Assembly (NCBI GenBank): GCA_016649715.1
Contig: JAENXC010000010.1
Span: 62,001 to 126,000, forward strand
DNA length: 64,000 nucleotides
DNA from: Flavobacteriaceae bacterium
Lineage (GTDB): Bacteria; Bacteroidota; Bacteroidia; Flavobacteriales; Flavobacteriaceae
Reading direction: 5' to 3'
Within the stretch, counting starts at the first letter, position 1. Every line of letters starts with the position of its first letter. A program made the translations under genes and the position numbers. Shown in pieces: positions 8,692-17,461 of this stretch. The notes beneath the pieces were generated by a model that worked only from the letters and a program-made list of their open reading frames with translations, did no database searches and was not told where the DNA came from.

Positions 8692-8721
8692 CAAAAGCCT
8701 TCGAGAAATCGAGGGCTTTTT
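8692..8721 (+). terminator. intrinsic terminator of rpmE2
   Basis: AAAAGCC-TTCGA and TCGAG-GGCTTTTT pair around a GAAA-type loop and run into a T tract, 40 bases after the L31 stop. Confidence 0.85.
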
Positions 8722-8816
8722 GATTTTAGATTGCCGATTGCTGTTTTTTTAGTAATATTGAATACAGCAAGAATCTAGCGTTCATAACACTGAACTCATA
8801 ACTCATAACTGGAAAA

Positions 8817-9992
8817 ATGAATTACATCCTCTTCGACGGCAACGTTCGCAACCAGCTTCTTCCATTCACTTTCACGCGTCCTGTGGCAGATATCCGTGTT
8901 GGTATTTTAACCATTCGCGAAAAATGGGAACATCTTTTGGGGTTTTCAACCACAACTGTAACCGAAGATTATCTTTCAGAAAAATATCCTTTTTTGGAAT
9001 TGGAGAAGAATATTTTGATAAACGCTTCTTTTCTTCCTTCAGAGAATTTGGTGAACATTATTAAAGGTTTGGAAGAAAACCAAGCTTTGTTTTTTGATGA
9101 TGAGCCGATTGCTTTTTATACCACAGAAGGACAGGAAGTAGATTTTGAAACTTTCGACATTACTCAATATGAGCACGATGATGTTTTGCGAATTGAGCAC
9201 ACTTGGGATATATTTTCGAAAAATGGGGAAGCGATAAAGCGAGATTTTAAAATGCTTACCAAAGGCAGAAAATCGCAATCCATCCCAAAAGGTGTTTGGG
9301 CTAAAAATCCAGAGAATATTTTTATTGAAGAAGGTGCAATTGTAGAATTCTGCACATTAAATGCTTCCGAAGGACCAATTTATATAGGTAGAGATGCCGA
9401 AATTATGGAGGGTGCTTTGGTCCGCGGACCATTTGCGCTTTGTGAACATTCCACTTTGAAAATGGGATCCAAGATTTATAGTAACACAACTATTGGCCCG
9501 TACAGTAAAGTTGGGGGAGAAGTGAACAATTCGGTGATTTTTGGGTATTCCAATAAAGGCCATGACGGGTTTTTGGGAAATTCTGTTTTGGGCGAATGGT
9601 GCAATTTGGGAGCAGACACCAACAATTCCAACTTAAAAAATAATTACGCTGAAGTCCGACTTTGGGATTACGAAACCGAAGGTTTTGCACACACTGGCCT
9701 TCAATTCTGTGGTTTGATGATGGGCGATCACAGCAAATGCGGAATTAATACCATGTTCAATACCGGAACAGTTGTGGGCGTAAGCGCCAATATCTTCGGA
9801 AGTGGTTTTCCACGGAATTTTGTTCCCAGTTTCAGTTGGGGCGGAAGTGGGGGATTTACAACCTATAAAACCGACAAAGCCTTTGAGGTTGCAAAAGTGG
9901 TTATGGACCGCAGAAATATTGAATTTTCAGAAATGGACACCAAAATTTTGGAGCATGTTTTTGAAGAAACTTCTAAGTGGCGGAAAGGTTAA
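8817..9992 (+). CDS. GlmU-family sugar nucleotidyltransferase/acetyltransferase-like protein
   Basis: This 391-residue protein begins MNYILFDGNVRNQLLPFTFTRPVADIRVG, cut here only by length, and matches the Bacteroidota alternative GlmU family. The N-terminal third resembles a degenerate nucleotidyltransferase lacking a clear GxGTRM signature. From about residue 165 a left-handed beta-helix of hexapeptide repeats appears (IFIEEGAIVEFC, IYIGRDAEIMEGALV, SKIYSNTTIGPYSKVGG). Family members are proposed to make UDP-N-acetylglucosamine or a related nucleotide sugar, but the exact reaction is not certain. Confidence 0.85.
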   Translation: MNYILFDGNVRNQLLPFTFTRPVADIRVGILTIREKWEHLLGFSTTTVTEDYLSEKYPFLELEKNILINASFLPSENLVNIIKGLEENQALFFDDEPIAFYTTEGQEVDFETFDITQYEHDDVLRIEHTWDIFSKNGEAIKRDFKMLTKGRKSQSIPKGVWAKNPENIFIEEGAIVEFCTLNASEGPIYIGRDAEIMEGALVRGPFALCEHSTLKMGSKIYSNTTIGPYSKVGGEVNNSVIFGYSNKGHDGFLGNSVLGEWCNLGADTNNSNLKNNYAEVRLWDYETEGFAHTGLQFCGLMMGDHSKCGINTMFNTGTVVGVSANIFGSGFPRNFVPSFSWGGSGGFTTYKTDKAFEVAKVVMDRRNIEFSEMDTKILEHVFEETSKWRKG

Positions 9993-10048
9993 AAAATTGT
10001 TTCGCAAAGGCACAAAAAAGCTTGTTGTACGCAAAAATATTTAATACC

Positions 10049-11716
10049 TCAATAACTCTTTTTAACCCTTTTCAAAATCAAAAAATTCTGTGGATTAATT
10101 CCCAAACCACTCACTTTTTTATTCACAAAACGCACTGCCATATCATAAAACAATGGAACCACGGGTGCCTCTTCCACTATGATAGAATCCATTTTGGTAT
10201 ATAGCAATTTTCTTTCGTCAATGTTTGAAATGGAAAGTGATTTCACATAAAGACTGTCAAAAGCCTCATTTTTAAAGTGCATATAGTTTGGTCCATTGGG
10301 CGCGAAATTGGGGCTGTAAAAAAGGGAAAGATAATTTTCCGCATCGGGATAATCGGCGATCCAACTGGCGCGAAAAATATCGAGTTCGCCGCTGCTTTTC
10401 ATCTGCCGAAGCGTGGAAGGCGGCATCACATCAATGGTTACGGCAATTCCGAGCTTTTCAAGTTCGCGCTGCACGTATTCGCATAAGTCCAAATATTGGC
10501 TGTTGGTGCCAATGGTTATTTCAGGTTTTGTATCGCCTGTTTCGGTTTTGTACTGTTCAATTAATTCTTTCGCTTTTACCGGTTGATAGGTATAACCATC
10601 AATTTCGGCATAGCCAGGCAATCCTTTTGGAATAAAGCCGTGGATAGCGGGAATTCCCATTCCGTTGCGCAAATAAGTTACCATTTTTTCACGGTCGAAA
10701 CCATAATTTATGGCTTGTCGCAGGGCTTTGCTTTTTATCTCAGGAGTGTTGGCTTCAAGGAAAAACCCGAGATATTCCGTATTCAAATAGGGCCCTGTTA
10801 TCATATAGGCCAAATCCTTATATTTTGGTTGTAATTTTCCGTGGGTGGTGAGCAATTCATCTTTATAACTGCCGTCCAAACCCGAAATAAAATCGAGCTT
10901 TCCCTGTGCAAACTGCAAAAATTCACTTTGTTTATCAGGTAGAAATGTGATAGCAACCGCTTCCAAATAGGGGAGCCTTTTTCCATTTTCGTCTCTTTCA
11001 AAATACAGCGGATTTTTTCTGAAAACGAGCTTTACATTTTCTTCCCACATTTTAAATTGAAAAGGTCCCGTTCCCACTGGATTTCTTCGGAATTCATTGC
11101 CATAAAATTCCACGGCTTCCTTCGGAACAACGGAACAATACCGCATTGACAGCAATCCCAAAAACGCCGGGAAAGGTTGTTTCAGTTGAATGATTAATGT
11201 AGTGTCGTTTTCTGCTTTGTAGCTTTCCACATAATTCATCACCCAGCTACCGGAAGACGCTACTTTTTCATCTGTCAATCGGTCAAAACTGTACACAAAA
11301 TCCTGCGCAACAACCTTTCGTGTATATCGGGTTGGACTGTGAAGTCCTTTTTGAGCAAAAGCTTCATTTTGATGAAAATAAACATCGTTCCTTAGAAAAA
11401 AAGTATAAGTATAAGTTGAATCATTTATAATCCAACTTTTCGCAATATCGGGTTCAATATTTAAGGAGTCGTCCAATTGCACCAAGCCGTTGTAGAGTTG
11501 GTTGTCTGGCCAGATTGCCTGTGGATTTCGCGCAAAAACGGGATCTAAAGTTGGGATGTTCGCGTGTTCGTTATAGCGGAAAACGAGGTGGTCGTGTTCG
11601 GTTTCTGCATTGTTTTCGCAGGAAAAAAACGCTAAAATAAAGATTCCTAATAATATTCCAAGAATGGGTGCTGGATGCTGGGTGCTGGATGCTCTTTTGA
11701 AATTTACTAATACCAT
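10049..11716 (-). CDS. peptide/nickel-type ABC transporter substrate-binding lipoprotein (SBP family 5)
   Basis: This 555-residue protein has a hydrophobic signal segment ending in the lipobox FFSC (about residue 33). The mature part follows the DppA/OppA fold: LDPVFARNPQAIWPDNQLYNGLVQLD near the start, truncated here to its key motif, and RNPVGTGPFQF in the middle. It would bind oligopeptides or similar ligands at the membrane surface, but no ABC permease or ATPase lies alongside. The n-region of its signal peptide (ASSTQHPAP) is encoded by a repeat (11665-11692) that also borders the neighbouring four-helix-bundle gene, so the original start may have been altered. Confidence 0.85.
   Translation of the reverse strand: MVLVNFKRASSTQHPAPILGILLGIFILAFFSCENNAETEHDHLVFRYNEHANIPTLDPVFARNPQAIWPDNQLYNGLVQLDDSLNIEPDIAKSWIINDSTYTYTFFLRNDVYFHQNEAFAQKGLHSPTRYTRKVVAQDFVYSFDRLTDEKVASSGSWVMNYVESYKAENDTTLIIQLKQPFPAFLGLLSMRYCSVVPKEAVEFYGNEFRRNPVGTGPFQFKMWEENVKLVFRKNPLYFERDENGKRLPYLEAVAITFLPDKQSEFLQFAQGKLDFISGLDGSYKDELLTTHGKLQPKYKDLAYMITGPYLNTEYLGFFLEANTPEIKSKALRQAINYGFDREKMVTYLRNGMGIPAIHGFIPKGLPGYAEIDGYTYQPVKAKELIEQYKTETGDTKPEITIGTNSQYLDLCEYVQRELEKLGIAVTIDVMPPSTLRQMKSSGELDIFRASWIADYPDAENYLSLFYSPNFAPNGPNYMHFKNEAFDSLYVKSLSISNIDERKLLYTKMDSIIVEEAPVVPLFYDMAVRFVNKKVSGLGINPQNFLILKRVKKSY
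11665..11692. repeat. left inverted repeat flanking the four-helix-bundle gene
   Basis: The plus strand reads GGGTGCTGGATGC twice in tandem. An imperfect reverse complement lies at 12123-12150, on the other side of the small gene at 11723-12076. Here the repeat is translated within the signal peptide of the binding lipoprotein. Confidence 0.65.
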
Positions 11717-11722
11717 TTTGGA

Positions 11723-12076
11723 CTACAGAAAATTTCTTCGATATGCGATTAGCATATTCATGAAATGATAACAAAAATCATATTTTATTTTGAAATAATC
11801 ACTATCAACATAATTTCGATTTTTTGCCTTATACAAACAGGTTACCACTTCCGCCAAAGAACGGATTGAATAGCCTAAAAATTTCTTTTGTTCGGGGTCG
11901 GATTGTAGAATGGAGCCTTCAGAAATATTGAGAGCAACTGAATCTGCAGCCCTACGTATTTGACTGGTTAGGTTGAAAATTTCTTTTTTTGGAAATGTTT
12001 CGGCTATAGAGTCAACATCTTCACCAAGTTCCATAGCTTTTTTCCAGATTTCAAGTTTTTCGAATTTAAAACTCAT
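11723..12076 (-). CDS. four helix bundle protein (23S rRNA intervening-sequence family)
   Basis: From the ATG at 12076 the protein has 117 residues and starts MSFKFEKLEIWKKAMEL. It contains the family hallmarks EIFNLTSQIRRAADSVALNISEG and SIRSLAEVVTCL, split here by position about 40-65 and 80-92. This S23 family was first seen inside 23S rRNA intervening sequences of Leptospira and is frequent as stand-alone multi-copy genes in Bacteroidota. It forms pentameric helical bundles, with function unknown. An upstream in-frame start at 12133 exists but lies in the flanking repeat and is less likely. The gene is bracketed by inverted repeats, suggesting a mobile cassette. Confidence 0.85.
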   Translation of the reverse strand: MSFKFEKLEIWKKAMELGEDVDSIAETFPKKEIFNLTSQIRRAADSVALNISEGSILQSDPEQKKFLGYSIRSLAEVVTCLYKAKNRNYVDSDYFKIKYDFCYHFMNMLIAYRRNFL

Positions 12077-12122
12077 ACTTTTTCTTTTTTCAAAGATAAG
12101 ACATTCATTTGTTTCTCGAATT

Positions 12123-12150
12123 ACATCCAGCACCCCGCATCCAACACCCC
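12123..12150. repeat. right inverted repeat flanking the four-helix-bundle gene
   Basis: CATCCAGCACCCC and GCATCCAACACCCC here are the imperfect reverse complement of the tandem GGGTGCTGGATGC units at 11665-11692. The two copies bracket one small gene and lie about 430 bases apart. Confidence 0.65.
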
Positions 12151-12191
12151 ATTTTAGACAAAATGCCTATATTTGCATATCAATTTTAATT

Positions 12192-13523
12192 ATGGACGCA
12201 CCAAAAAAAGTCGCTTTTTACACCCTCGGTTGTAAACTCAACTTCAGTGAAACTTCCACCATTGCGAGAAGTTTTGAAGGAGAGGGTTTTCAAAGGGTAG
12301 ATTTTTCTGAAAAAGCAGATATTTATGTGATAAACACTTGCAGCGTTACCGAAAATGCCGACAAGCGTTTTAAAACCATTGTGAAGCAAGCACAGAAAGC
12401 CAATCCAAATGCTTTTGTGGCGGCAGTTGGTTGTTATGCACAGCTAAAACCGCACGAACTGGCGGATGTTGACGGAGTAGATTTAGTTTTGGGAGCTACC
12501 GAAAAATTTAAAATTACCGATTATTTAAATGACCTGTCCAAAAATGATTTTGGGGAAGTACTTTCCTGTGAAATAGACGAAGCCGATTTTTACGTGGGTG
12601 CCTATTCCATTGGCGATAGAACACGTGCATTTTTAAAAGTGCAGGACGGTTGCGATTATAAATGTACGTATTGCACCATTCCTTTGGCACGCGGCATTTC
12701 ACGAAGTGACACTTTGGAAAATGTACTTAAAAACGCTTTTGAAATTTCGCAACAAGGAATTAAGGAAATTGTTTTGACGGGCGTAAATATTGGCGATTAC
12801 GGAAAAGGTGAATTCGGGAGCAAAAAACACGAACACACTTTTTTTGAATTGGTGAAGGCTTTAGATGAAGTGGAAGGCATAGAACGGCTCCGTATTTCTT
12901 CAATTGAACCAAATCTTTTAAAGAACGAAACAATTGAATTTGTTTCAAAATCACGAACTTTTGTACCGCATTTCCATATTCCACTTCAAAGTGGCAGCAA
13001 TGAAGTTTTGAAATTGATGCGCCGTCGTTATATGCGTGAACTTTATACCGAGCGTGTTGAAAAAATACGAGAAGTGATGCCACATGCCTGTATTGGCGTT
13101 GATGTTATCGTTGGTTTTCCCGGTGAAACAGATGAACGATTTTTGGAAACCTATCATTTTTTGAACGAAATGAATATTTCATATCTGCACGTTTTTACCT
13201 ATTCTGAAAGGGACAATACGCCAGCGTCGGAAATGGAAGACGTTGTGCCGATGAAAGTGCGAAACAAACGCAGTAAAATGTTGCGTGGTCTTTCGGCTAA
13301 AAAGAGAAGAGCGTTTTATGAAAGTCAACTCGGAACAACGCGGACCGTTCTTTTTGAGGGAGAAAACAAGGAAGGTTACATTCACGGTTTTACGGAGAAT
13401 TACGTAAAAGTGAAAGCGCCTTGGAACCCAGGATTGGTGAATACTTTGCAGAAAATCACCCTTTCTGAAATTGATGAAGACGGTTTGGTGCGGTTTAAGC
13501 TTTCTGAAACTGTGATGGCTTAA
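12192..13523 (+). CDS. mtaB: tRNA t6A37 methylthiotransferase MtaB
   Basis: The 443-residue radical SAM enzyme adds a methylthio group to N6-threonylcarbamoyladenosine at position 37 of tRNAs reading ANN codons. The N-terminal MTTase domain has three cluster cysteines (LGCKLNFSE, NTCSVTENAD, VGCYAQ), the radical SAM motif is CDYKCTYC (about 150-157), and a C-terminal TRAM domain binds tRNA. I chose the ATG at 12192 because MDAPKKVAFYTLGCKLN is the conserved N-terminus; a longer in-frame start at 11973 runs antisense through the neighbouring gene. A TATATTTG box at 12168-12175 is a plausible -7 promoter element. Confidence 0.93.
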   Translation: MDAPKKVAFYTLGCKLNFSETSTIARSFEGEGFQRVDFSEKADIYVINTCSVTENADKRFKTIVKQAQKANPNAFVAAVGCYAQLKPHELADVDGVDLVLGATEKFKITDYLNDLSKNDFGEVLSCEIDEADFYVGAYSIGDRTRAFLKVQDGCDYKCTYCTIPLARGISRSDTLENVLKNAFEISQQGIKEIVLTGVNIGDYGKGEFGSKKHEHTFFELVKALDEVEGIERLRISSIEPNLLKNETIEFVSKSRTFVPHFHIPLQSGSNEVLKLMRRRYMRELYTERVEKIREVMPHACIGVDVIVGFPGETDERFLETYHFLNEMNISYLHVFTYSERDNTPASEMEDVVPMKVRNKRSKMLRGLSAKKRRAFYESQLGTTRTVLFEGENKEGYIHGFTENYVKVKAPWNPGLVNTLQKITLSEIDEDGLVRFKLSETVMA

Positions 13524-13819
13524 ATATTTATCCCCACTGGCAGCAAATCTTTGTATTTCCTGCGATTTTTCCGCATAAAACCAGCTACTTCCGGGCTTGT
13601 GGGCACGAGGCTGATTTCGCGTTTCTTTATTTCTTCAAAAACCGCTTTAATAAAAATATCACGGAAACCCTGTTCTTCCAAATCTTCGGGCATTTCATAC
13701 TTGGTAAGAAAAATTTTGCGATCCTGCAAAGCGTATTCTATTCGGGCCATGTTGTCGCCAATTTCGAGTTCAAACTGTCTCAGAAATTCATTGTCGGTAA
13801 TTTCTACATCTTCAATCAT
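13520..13819 (-). CDS. small GNAT-like protein (YjdJ/Acetyltransf_CG type)
   Basis: This 99-residue protein resembles the short acyl-CoA N-acetyltransferase-like family. IEYALQDRKIFLTKYEMPEDLEEQG corresponds to the core beta strands (about 27-50), then a helix FIKAVFEEIKKREI leads to VPTSPEVAGFMRKN. Members bind CoA in some species, but their substrates are unknown. The stop overlaps the mtaB stop by four bases, tail to tail. Confidence 0.8.
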   Translation of the reverse strand: MIEDVEITDNEFLRQFELEIGDNMARIEYALQDRKIFLTKYEMPEDLEEQGFRDIFIKAVFEEIKKREISLVPTSPEVAGFMRKNRRKYKDLLPVGINI

Positions 13820-14073
13820 TAGGAATTGTTTTAAAAAATATGTTCAGCTTATTTTAAATGGTGCAACGGCGTGGTGTTTACTTAAAATAAATAGTTTTGT
13901 ATAAAAAACTCTTGTTTTATACACATTGCTATTAGATGATTTTCTGGTTTGGTTTCAAAGTAAATTATTAAGGAAATCTTCAGTTTTTAAGGAAACTAAT
14001 TTATAATTATATCTTTGTTCCCGTAAATTTACGAATAATCTTTGGGCTATGCCATTTTCTTCAATAAAGACTT

Positions 14074-14733
14074 ATGAATTCTGAAAAAACACATCTTTAT
14101 TTTGTTCCGGGAATGGCCGCTGGAAGTGAGATTTTCAGGAACATAAAACTTCCCAGAAATTATGAAATTCATATTTTGGAATGGTTGATTCCCGAAAAAG
14201 GTGAAAGCTTAAAGGATTATGCACAACGGATGGCTCTTTGTGTAAAAGAAAATGGTGCAGTACTTGTGGGAGTTTCCTTTGGGGGAGTGGTAGCACAGGA
14301 AATGAGTGTTTTTTTGAATTTGAAAAAACTGATAATCATTTCCAGCGTAAAAACACGGAACGAACTGCCCCGAAGAATGAAACTTGCAAGTTTTACTAAA
14401 GCTTATAAACTTATTCCAACCAGCTTGGTTCTCAGTGTTGAAGATTTGACCAAATTTTCCGTTGGCCCCAAATCGAAAAAAAGATTGTCGCTTTATCAGC
14501 AATATCTGCACGTGCGCGATAAACAATATTTGGATTGGGCACTTGAAAAAATGGTTACATGGGAGCGAAAGAAAAAAATTGAAAACGTCGTTCACATTCA
14601 CGGCGAAAAGGATATGGTTTTCCCCATAAAATATATTGAAGGTTGTGAAGTTATCAATGGTGGAACACACATTATGATTTTGAACAAAGGCCAGGAGATT
14701 TCAAAAAAACTTTTAGAAATTATCGAGGAATAG
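14074..14733 (+). CDS. alpha/beta hydrolase
   Basis: The 219-residue protein has the nucleophile elbow GVSFGG (about residues 69-74) and the oxyanion-side motif YFVPGMAAGSE near the N-terminus. The acid is probably in HGEKDMVFP, and the catalytic His is in GGTHIMI. It has no signal peptide, so it is cytoplasmic, and the substrate is unknown. A TATCTTTG box at 14010-14017 could be the -7 element of its promoter. The 254 bases before the gene are AT-rich and otherwise featureless. Confidence 0.82.
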   Translation: MNSEKTHLYFVPGMAAGSEIFRNIKLPRNYEIHILEWLIPEKGESLKDYAQRMALCVKENGAVLVGVSFGGVVAQEMSVFLNLKKLIIISSVKTRNELPRRMKLASFTKAYKLIPTSLVLSVEDLTKFSVGPKSKKRLSLYQQYLHVRDKQYLDWALEKMVTWERKKKIENVVHIHGEKDMVFPIKYIEGCEVINGGTHIMILNKGQEISKKLLEIIEE

Positions 14734-14791
14734 TTTTTGCTTTCTTCGGAAAAATGGCTTTATTCAGTATCTTTATTGAAAATTAGAGACT

Positions 14792-15712
14792 ATGAAATTG
14801 ATTGGAAAAATAGGGTTGGGGATTGCAATTTTGGTGGGGAGTGCCATTAGCATATATGCCGTTCAGGATGCACCCACAGATGAAAATTTCGAAAAGAAAT
14901 TGATAAACGATTATAACGTGTATGCGTTGCCATTGCCTGAAAAAATGGATTTTGCAGGTGAAGCCGTTCCGCTTCAAAACCCCGATATACGCGAACGGAT
15001 GGACAGGGAACTCTTGGTGAACACCTATTGGCAATCAAATGGACTTTTGCTTTTTAAAAGAGCCAATAAATACTTTCCGCAGATTGAACCTTTATTAAAA
15101 AAATATGGCTTACCGGACGATTTTAAATATCTGGCCGTAGCCGAAAGTGGTTTGGAATACCAAAGTTCGCCCGCTGGAGCATCTGGAATATGGCATTTTA
15201 TGAAGGGAACCGGACTGGAATACGGCCTTGAAATTAACGATTATGTGGACGAACGCTACAATCTTGAAAAAGCAACAATGGTGGCTGCTGAATATTTGAA
15301 AAGTGCAAAAGACAAATTTGGAAGCTGGACAATGGCCGCAGCTGCTTATAATGCAGGGATTGGGGGAATGAACAAGCAGATAAGCAGGCAGAAAGAAACC
15401 AGTTATTACGACTTGTTGCTGAACGATGAAACAAGCCGTTATGTTTTTAGGATTTTGGCTTTAAAAGAAATAATGACCCACCCGCAGCAATACGGATTCA
15501 ATTTTCGGGAAAAAGATTTATACACAAACATTCCTACCTATAAAGTGAAAGTGAATACCTCTATTGATGATTGGGCTGAATGGGTAAAACCTTATGGAAT
15601 CAATTATAAAATACTGAAACTTCACAATCCGTGGCTTCGCGATACGTACTTAAAAAATAGCTCCGGAAAGGAATATTTAATTGAAATTCCCGAAAAGGGA
15701 TATTACCAATAA
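14792..15712 (+). CDS. membrane-bound/periplasmic lytic transglycosylase, SLT domain (MltD-like)
   Basis: This 306-residue protein has an N-terminal hydrophobic signal (MKLIGKIGLGIAILVGSAIS). The SLT catalytic domain spans about 95-210, with the catalytic Glu in YLAVAESGL, the motif GASGIWHFM and the AAYNAG signature. It would cleave peptidoglycan glycan strands to 1,6-anhydro ends during wall remodelling. The C-terminal 60 residues (YKVKVNTSIDDWAEWVKPYG) look like a degenerate LysM-like region. It follows the hydrolase gene by 58 bases and ends at a bidirectional terminator. Confidence 0.9.
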   Translation: MKLIGKIGLGIAILVGSAISIYAVQDAPTDENFEKKLINDYNVYALPLPEKMDFAGEAVPLQNPDIRERMDRELLVNTYWQSNGLLLFKRANKYFPQIEPLLKKYGLPDDFKYLAVAESGLEYQSSPAGASGIWHFMKGTGLEYGLEINDYVDERYNLEKATMVAAEYLKSAKDKFGSWTMAAAAYNAGIGGMNKQISRQKETSYYDLLLNDETSRYVFRILALKEIMTHPQQYGFNFREKDLYTNIPTYKVKVNTSIDDWAEWVKPYGINYKILKLHNPWLRDTYLKNSSGKEYLIEIPEKGYYQ

Positions 15713-15731
15713 GAAATTGAAAACATATAAA

Positions 15732-15766
15732 AAAACCCGTAAATACGATACGTTTTTACGGGTTTT
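15732..15766. terminator. bidirectional intrinsic terminator
   Basis: AAAACCCGTAAA and TTTACGGGTTTT form a 12-bp stem with T tracts on both strands. It overlaps the last codons of the convergent TlpA-like gene. Confidence 0.85.
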
Positions 15767-16463
15767 CTTTTGAGGCAAAGTGGTTTCTGTCTTCATCGCC
15801 CAAAGTTTTAAGAAGCGATATTCCATTTAAAAAAGAGTTGTAGTTTAGTTCAAAGGAAATCCCGTATTTCTCGTTGTAGGGGTGAAGTACACCACGTCTT
15901 ACATCAACGATGCGTTTGGTTTCATCTATAAAAAACGAAGTGGGAAAACCGAGGCTGTGCTTCATTATTTCCACAATATGATCATTTTTGTTTTCCTTTT
16001 CGTCAACGTAAATGATGTTTATTTTGTTGGAATACTCCCGCGCGGATTTTCGAACATTTTTCTTTGAATCCCAAAAAAGGACAACAAAATCAATGTCTTT
16101 GTAATGTTTTTCAGCAACTTCGTTCAGAGCGGGGATTTCGCCAACGCCGGGTGTGCACCAGGAAGCATAGGTCATCAAGAAAATTGGTTTCTCAAATTTG
16201 TAGAGTTCAATTTTTCGTCCCGAAAGTTTTCGCACTTTAAAATTGTCGAGATAACTTCCGTTAACCACATTATTGATAAGGGAATCAAATAAAAATTCTG
16301 CACGTTCAAAATCCTTTTCGGCGTACGCATTTTGTGAATTTCTTGTGTATTTCTTGATATTTTTTTCAATGGCTTCAGAAAATAGAGTACTCTGCTCAAT
16401 TTGTGATTGCGCTGAAATGGTCATCAATAAGAAGAAGTAAAGTAGTTTTCTACCCATAAGCAT
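15756..16463 (-). CDS. TlpA-like thioredoxin-fold secreted protein with a single active-site cysteine
   Basis: This 235-residue protein has a signal peptide (about 1-22, ending ISAQS). The thioredoxin fold spans about 85-210, with FLMTYASWCTPGVGEIPALN where TlpA/ResA proteins usually read WCxPCrxE; here Gly replaces the second cysteine. The cis-proline is present in LGFPTSFFID. A monothiol active site cannot do ordinary dithiol exchange, so a glutathionylation-like, sensing or structural role is more likely. Confidence 0.82.
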   Translation of the reverse strand: MLMGRKLLYFFLLMTISAQSQIEQSTLFSEAIEKNIKKYTRNSQNAYAEKDFERAEFLFDSLINNVVNGSYLDNFKVRKLSGRKIELYKFEKPIFLMTYASWCTPGVGEIPALNEVAEKHYKDIDFVVLFWDSKKNVRKSAREYSNKINIIYVDEKENKNDHIVEIMKHSLGFPTSFFIDETKRIVDVRRGVLHPYNEKYGISFELNYNSFLNGISLLKTLGDEDRNHFASKENP

Positions 16464-16586
16464 AAAGCTTTGCTCAAAGATACGCTACTCATCTGATTTA
16501 CAAGTTTCTATTCGATGAAAGGCGCTTTAAAATCGTCCAACTACAAAAAGAAGAAGAAATATACTATGGAGAAAACAAGAAATAGG

Positions 16587-17153
16587 TTAGAACCTTCTTC
16601 CACCACGACCGCTACGGCCAAACTGCTGTTTTGGCTGCCCCATTTTTTTCATCTGCTGCTTCATCATTTTCATTTGTTCATCCAGCATATTGTGTTTGTC
16701 GAGGTTTTTGGCTTCGGTCATAAGTTGTTCGGCCTCGCGCTTGCGGTTTTTGGTCATCGCTATTCCAGCAAGGTTCAGTTTGGTCATTGCCATATCAGCA
16801 GACATGTTAAGCCCTAGTTTTTCGGCCTTTTTGAAATATTTTTCGGCTTCAATCATATTGGTTTGCGAAACCATCAAACCGTTTAAATAGTTGTAATATC
16901 CTTCTTGTTTCGGCACCAAAGAAGCCGCTGGGTTTTTTATTTTGTCCAGCCATTTTTTGGCCCCAGGAAAATCTTGTTTCCGAAGACGAAGAAAGGCAAG
17001 CAGTATGACTTCATTCTTAAAATACAGGAATACGAATACCAAAGAAAGCAAAATGAGCATAATCCCGTTGCCGATATTTGTTTCAGTGAATTGCCAAACA
17101 GCCGCGCCAATAATCATTGCGGCCAAAACTAATTTTATATATTTATTAAACAT
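16587..17153 (-). CDS. membrane protein with TPR-like repeats and a Gly/Arg-rich tail
   Basis: This 188-residue protein has two N-terminal transmembrane helices (about 7-25 and 28-48). A cytoplasmic region with TPR-like helix pairs follows (YYNYLNGLMVSQTNMIEAEKYFKKAEKLG at about 88-116, then MTKLNLAGIAMTKNRKREAEQLMTEA). The end is a Met/Lys/Gln-rich helix and a short GRSGRGGRRF tail. I recognise no specific function. It stands alone, upstream of the L34 transcription unit on the opposite strand. Confidence 0.7.
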   Translation of the reverse strand: MFNKYIKLVLAAMIIGAAVWQFTETNIGNGIMLILLSLVFVFLYFKNEVILLAFLRLRKQDFPGAKKWLDKIKNPAASLVPKQEGYYNYLNGLMVSQTNMIEAEKYFKKAEKLGLNMSADMAMTKLNLAGIAMTKNRKREAEQLMTEAKNLDKHNMLDEQMKMMKQQMKKMGQPKQQFGRSGRGGRRF

Positions 17154-17328
17154 GAGTCATCTTTAAAATGGCCTGCAAAGGTATAAAAACTAAATGCTTT
17201 TTTGAAGATATTGCATTTCTGAAATTGAAAATATTTTGGTTGAAAAAACAAAATCGGCAATGGAAATCTATATATTTTCGCCATTCACAACGAAGTTCAA
17301 AAATTTGCAGCTATTTTTTTAAAAAAGG

Positions 17329-17359
17329 TTTGCCTAAGTGAAAACTTGTTGTATTTTTG
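17329..17359 (+). promoter_or_regulatory. Bacteroidota-type promoter of rpmH
   Basis: TTTG at 17329-17332 and TATTTTTG at 17352-17359 are separated by 19 bases, an excellent match to the Bacteroidota consensus. The promoter lies within the 308-base gap before L34 and implies a leader of about 95 bases. Confidence 0.8.
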
Positions 17360-17403
17360 CACCCGCCTTCGCCAATAAATGCTTTGGCAGACGAACCCGA
17401 CTT

Positions 17404-17420
17404 TTTGGGCAATGCCCAAA
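17404..17420 (+). promoter_or_regulatory. hairpin in the rpmH leader
   Basis: TTTGGGC and GCCCAAA form a seven-base-pair stem with an AAT loop, inside the transcribed leader about 40 bases before the L34 start codon. A second weak stem (GCCA/TGGC) lies just upstream. These could be an autoregulatory or stabilising structure. Confidence 0.35.
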
Positions 17421-17461
17421 GGTTTTGAAACAAGATATTTCAGAAGTTAAAGAATACTATA

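Noticed and set aside
11973-12191. Upstream extension of MtaB by 73 codons
   Set aside because: It runs antisense through the four-helix-bundle gene and repeat and is not part of the MtaB family.
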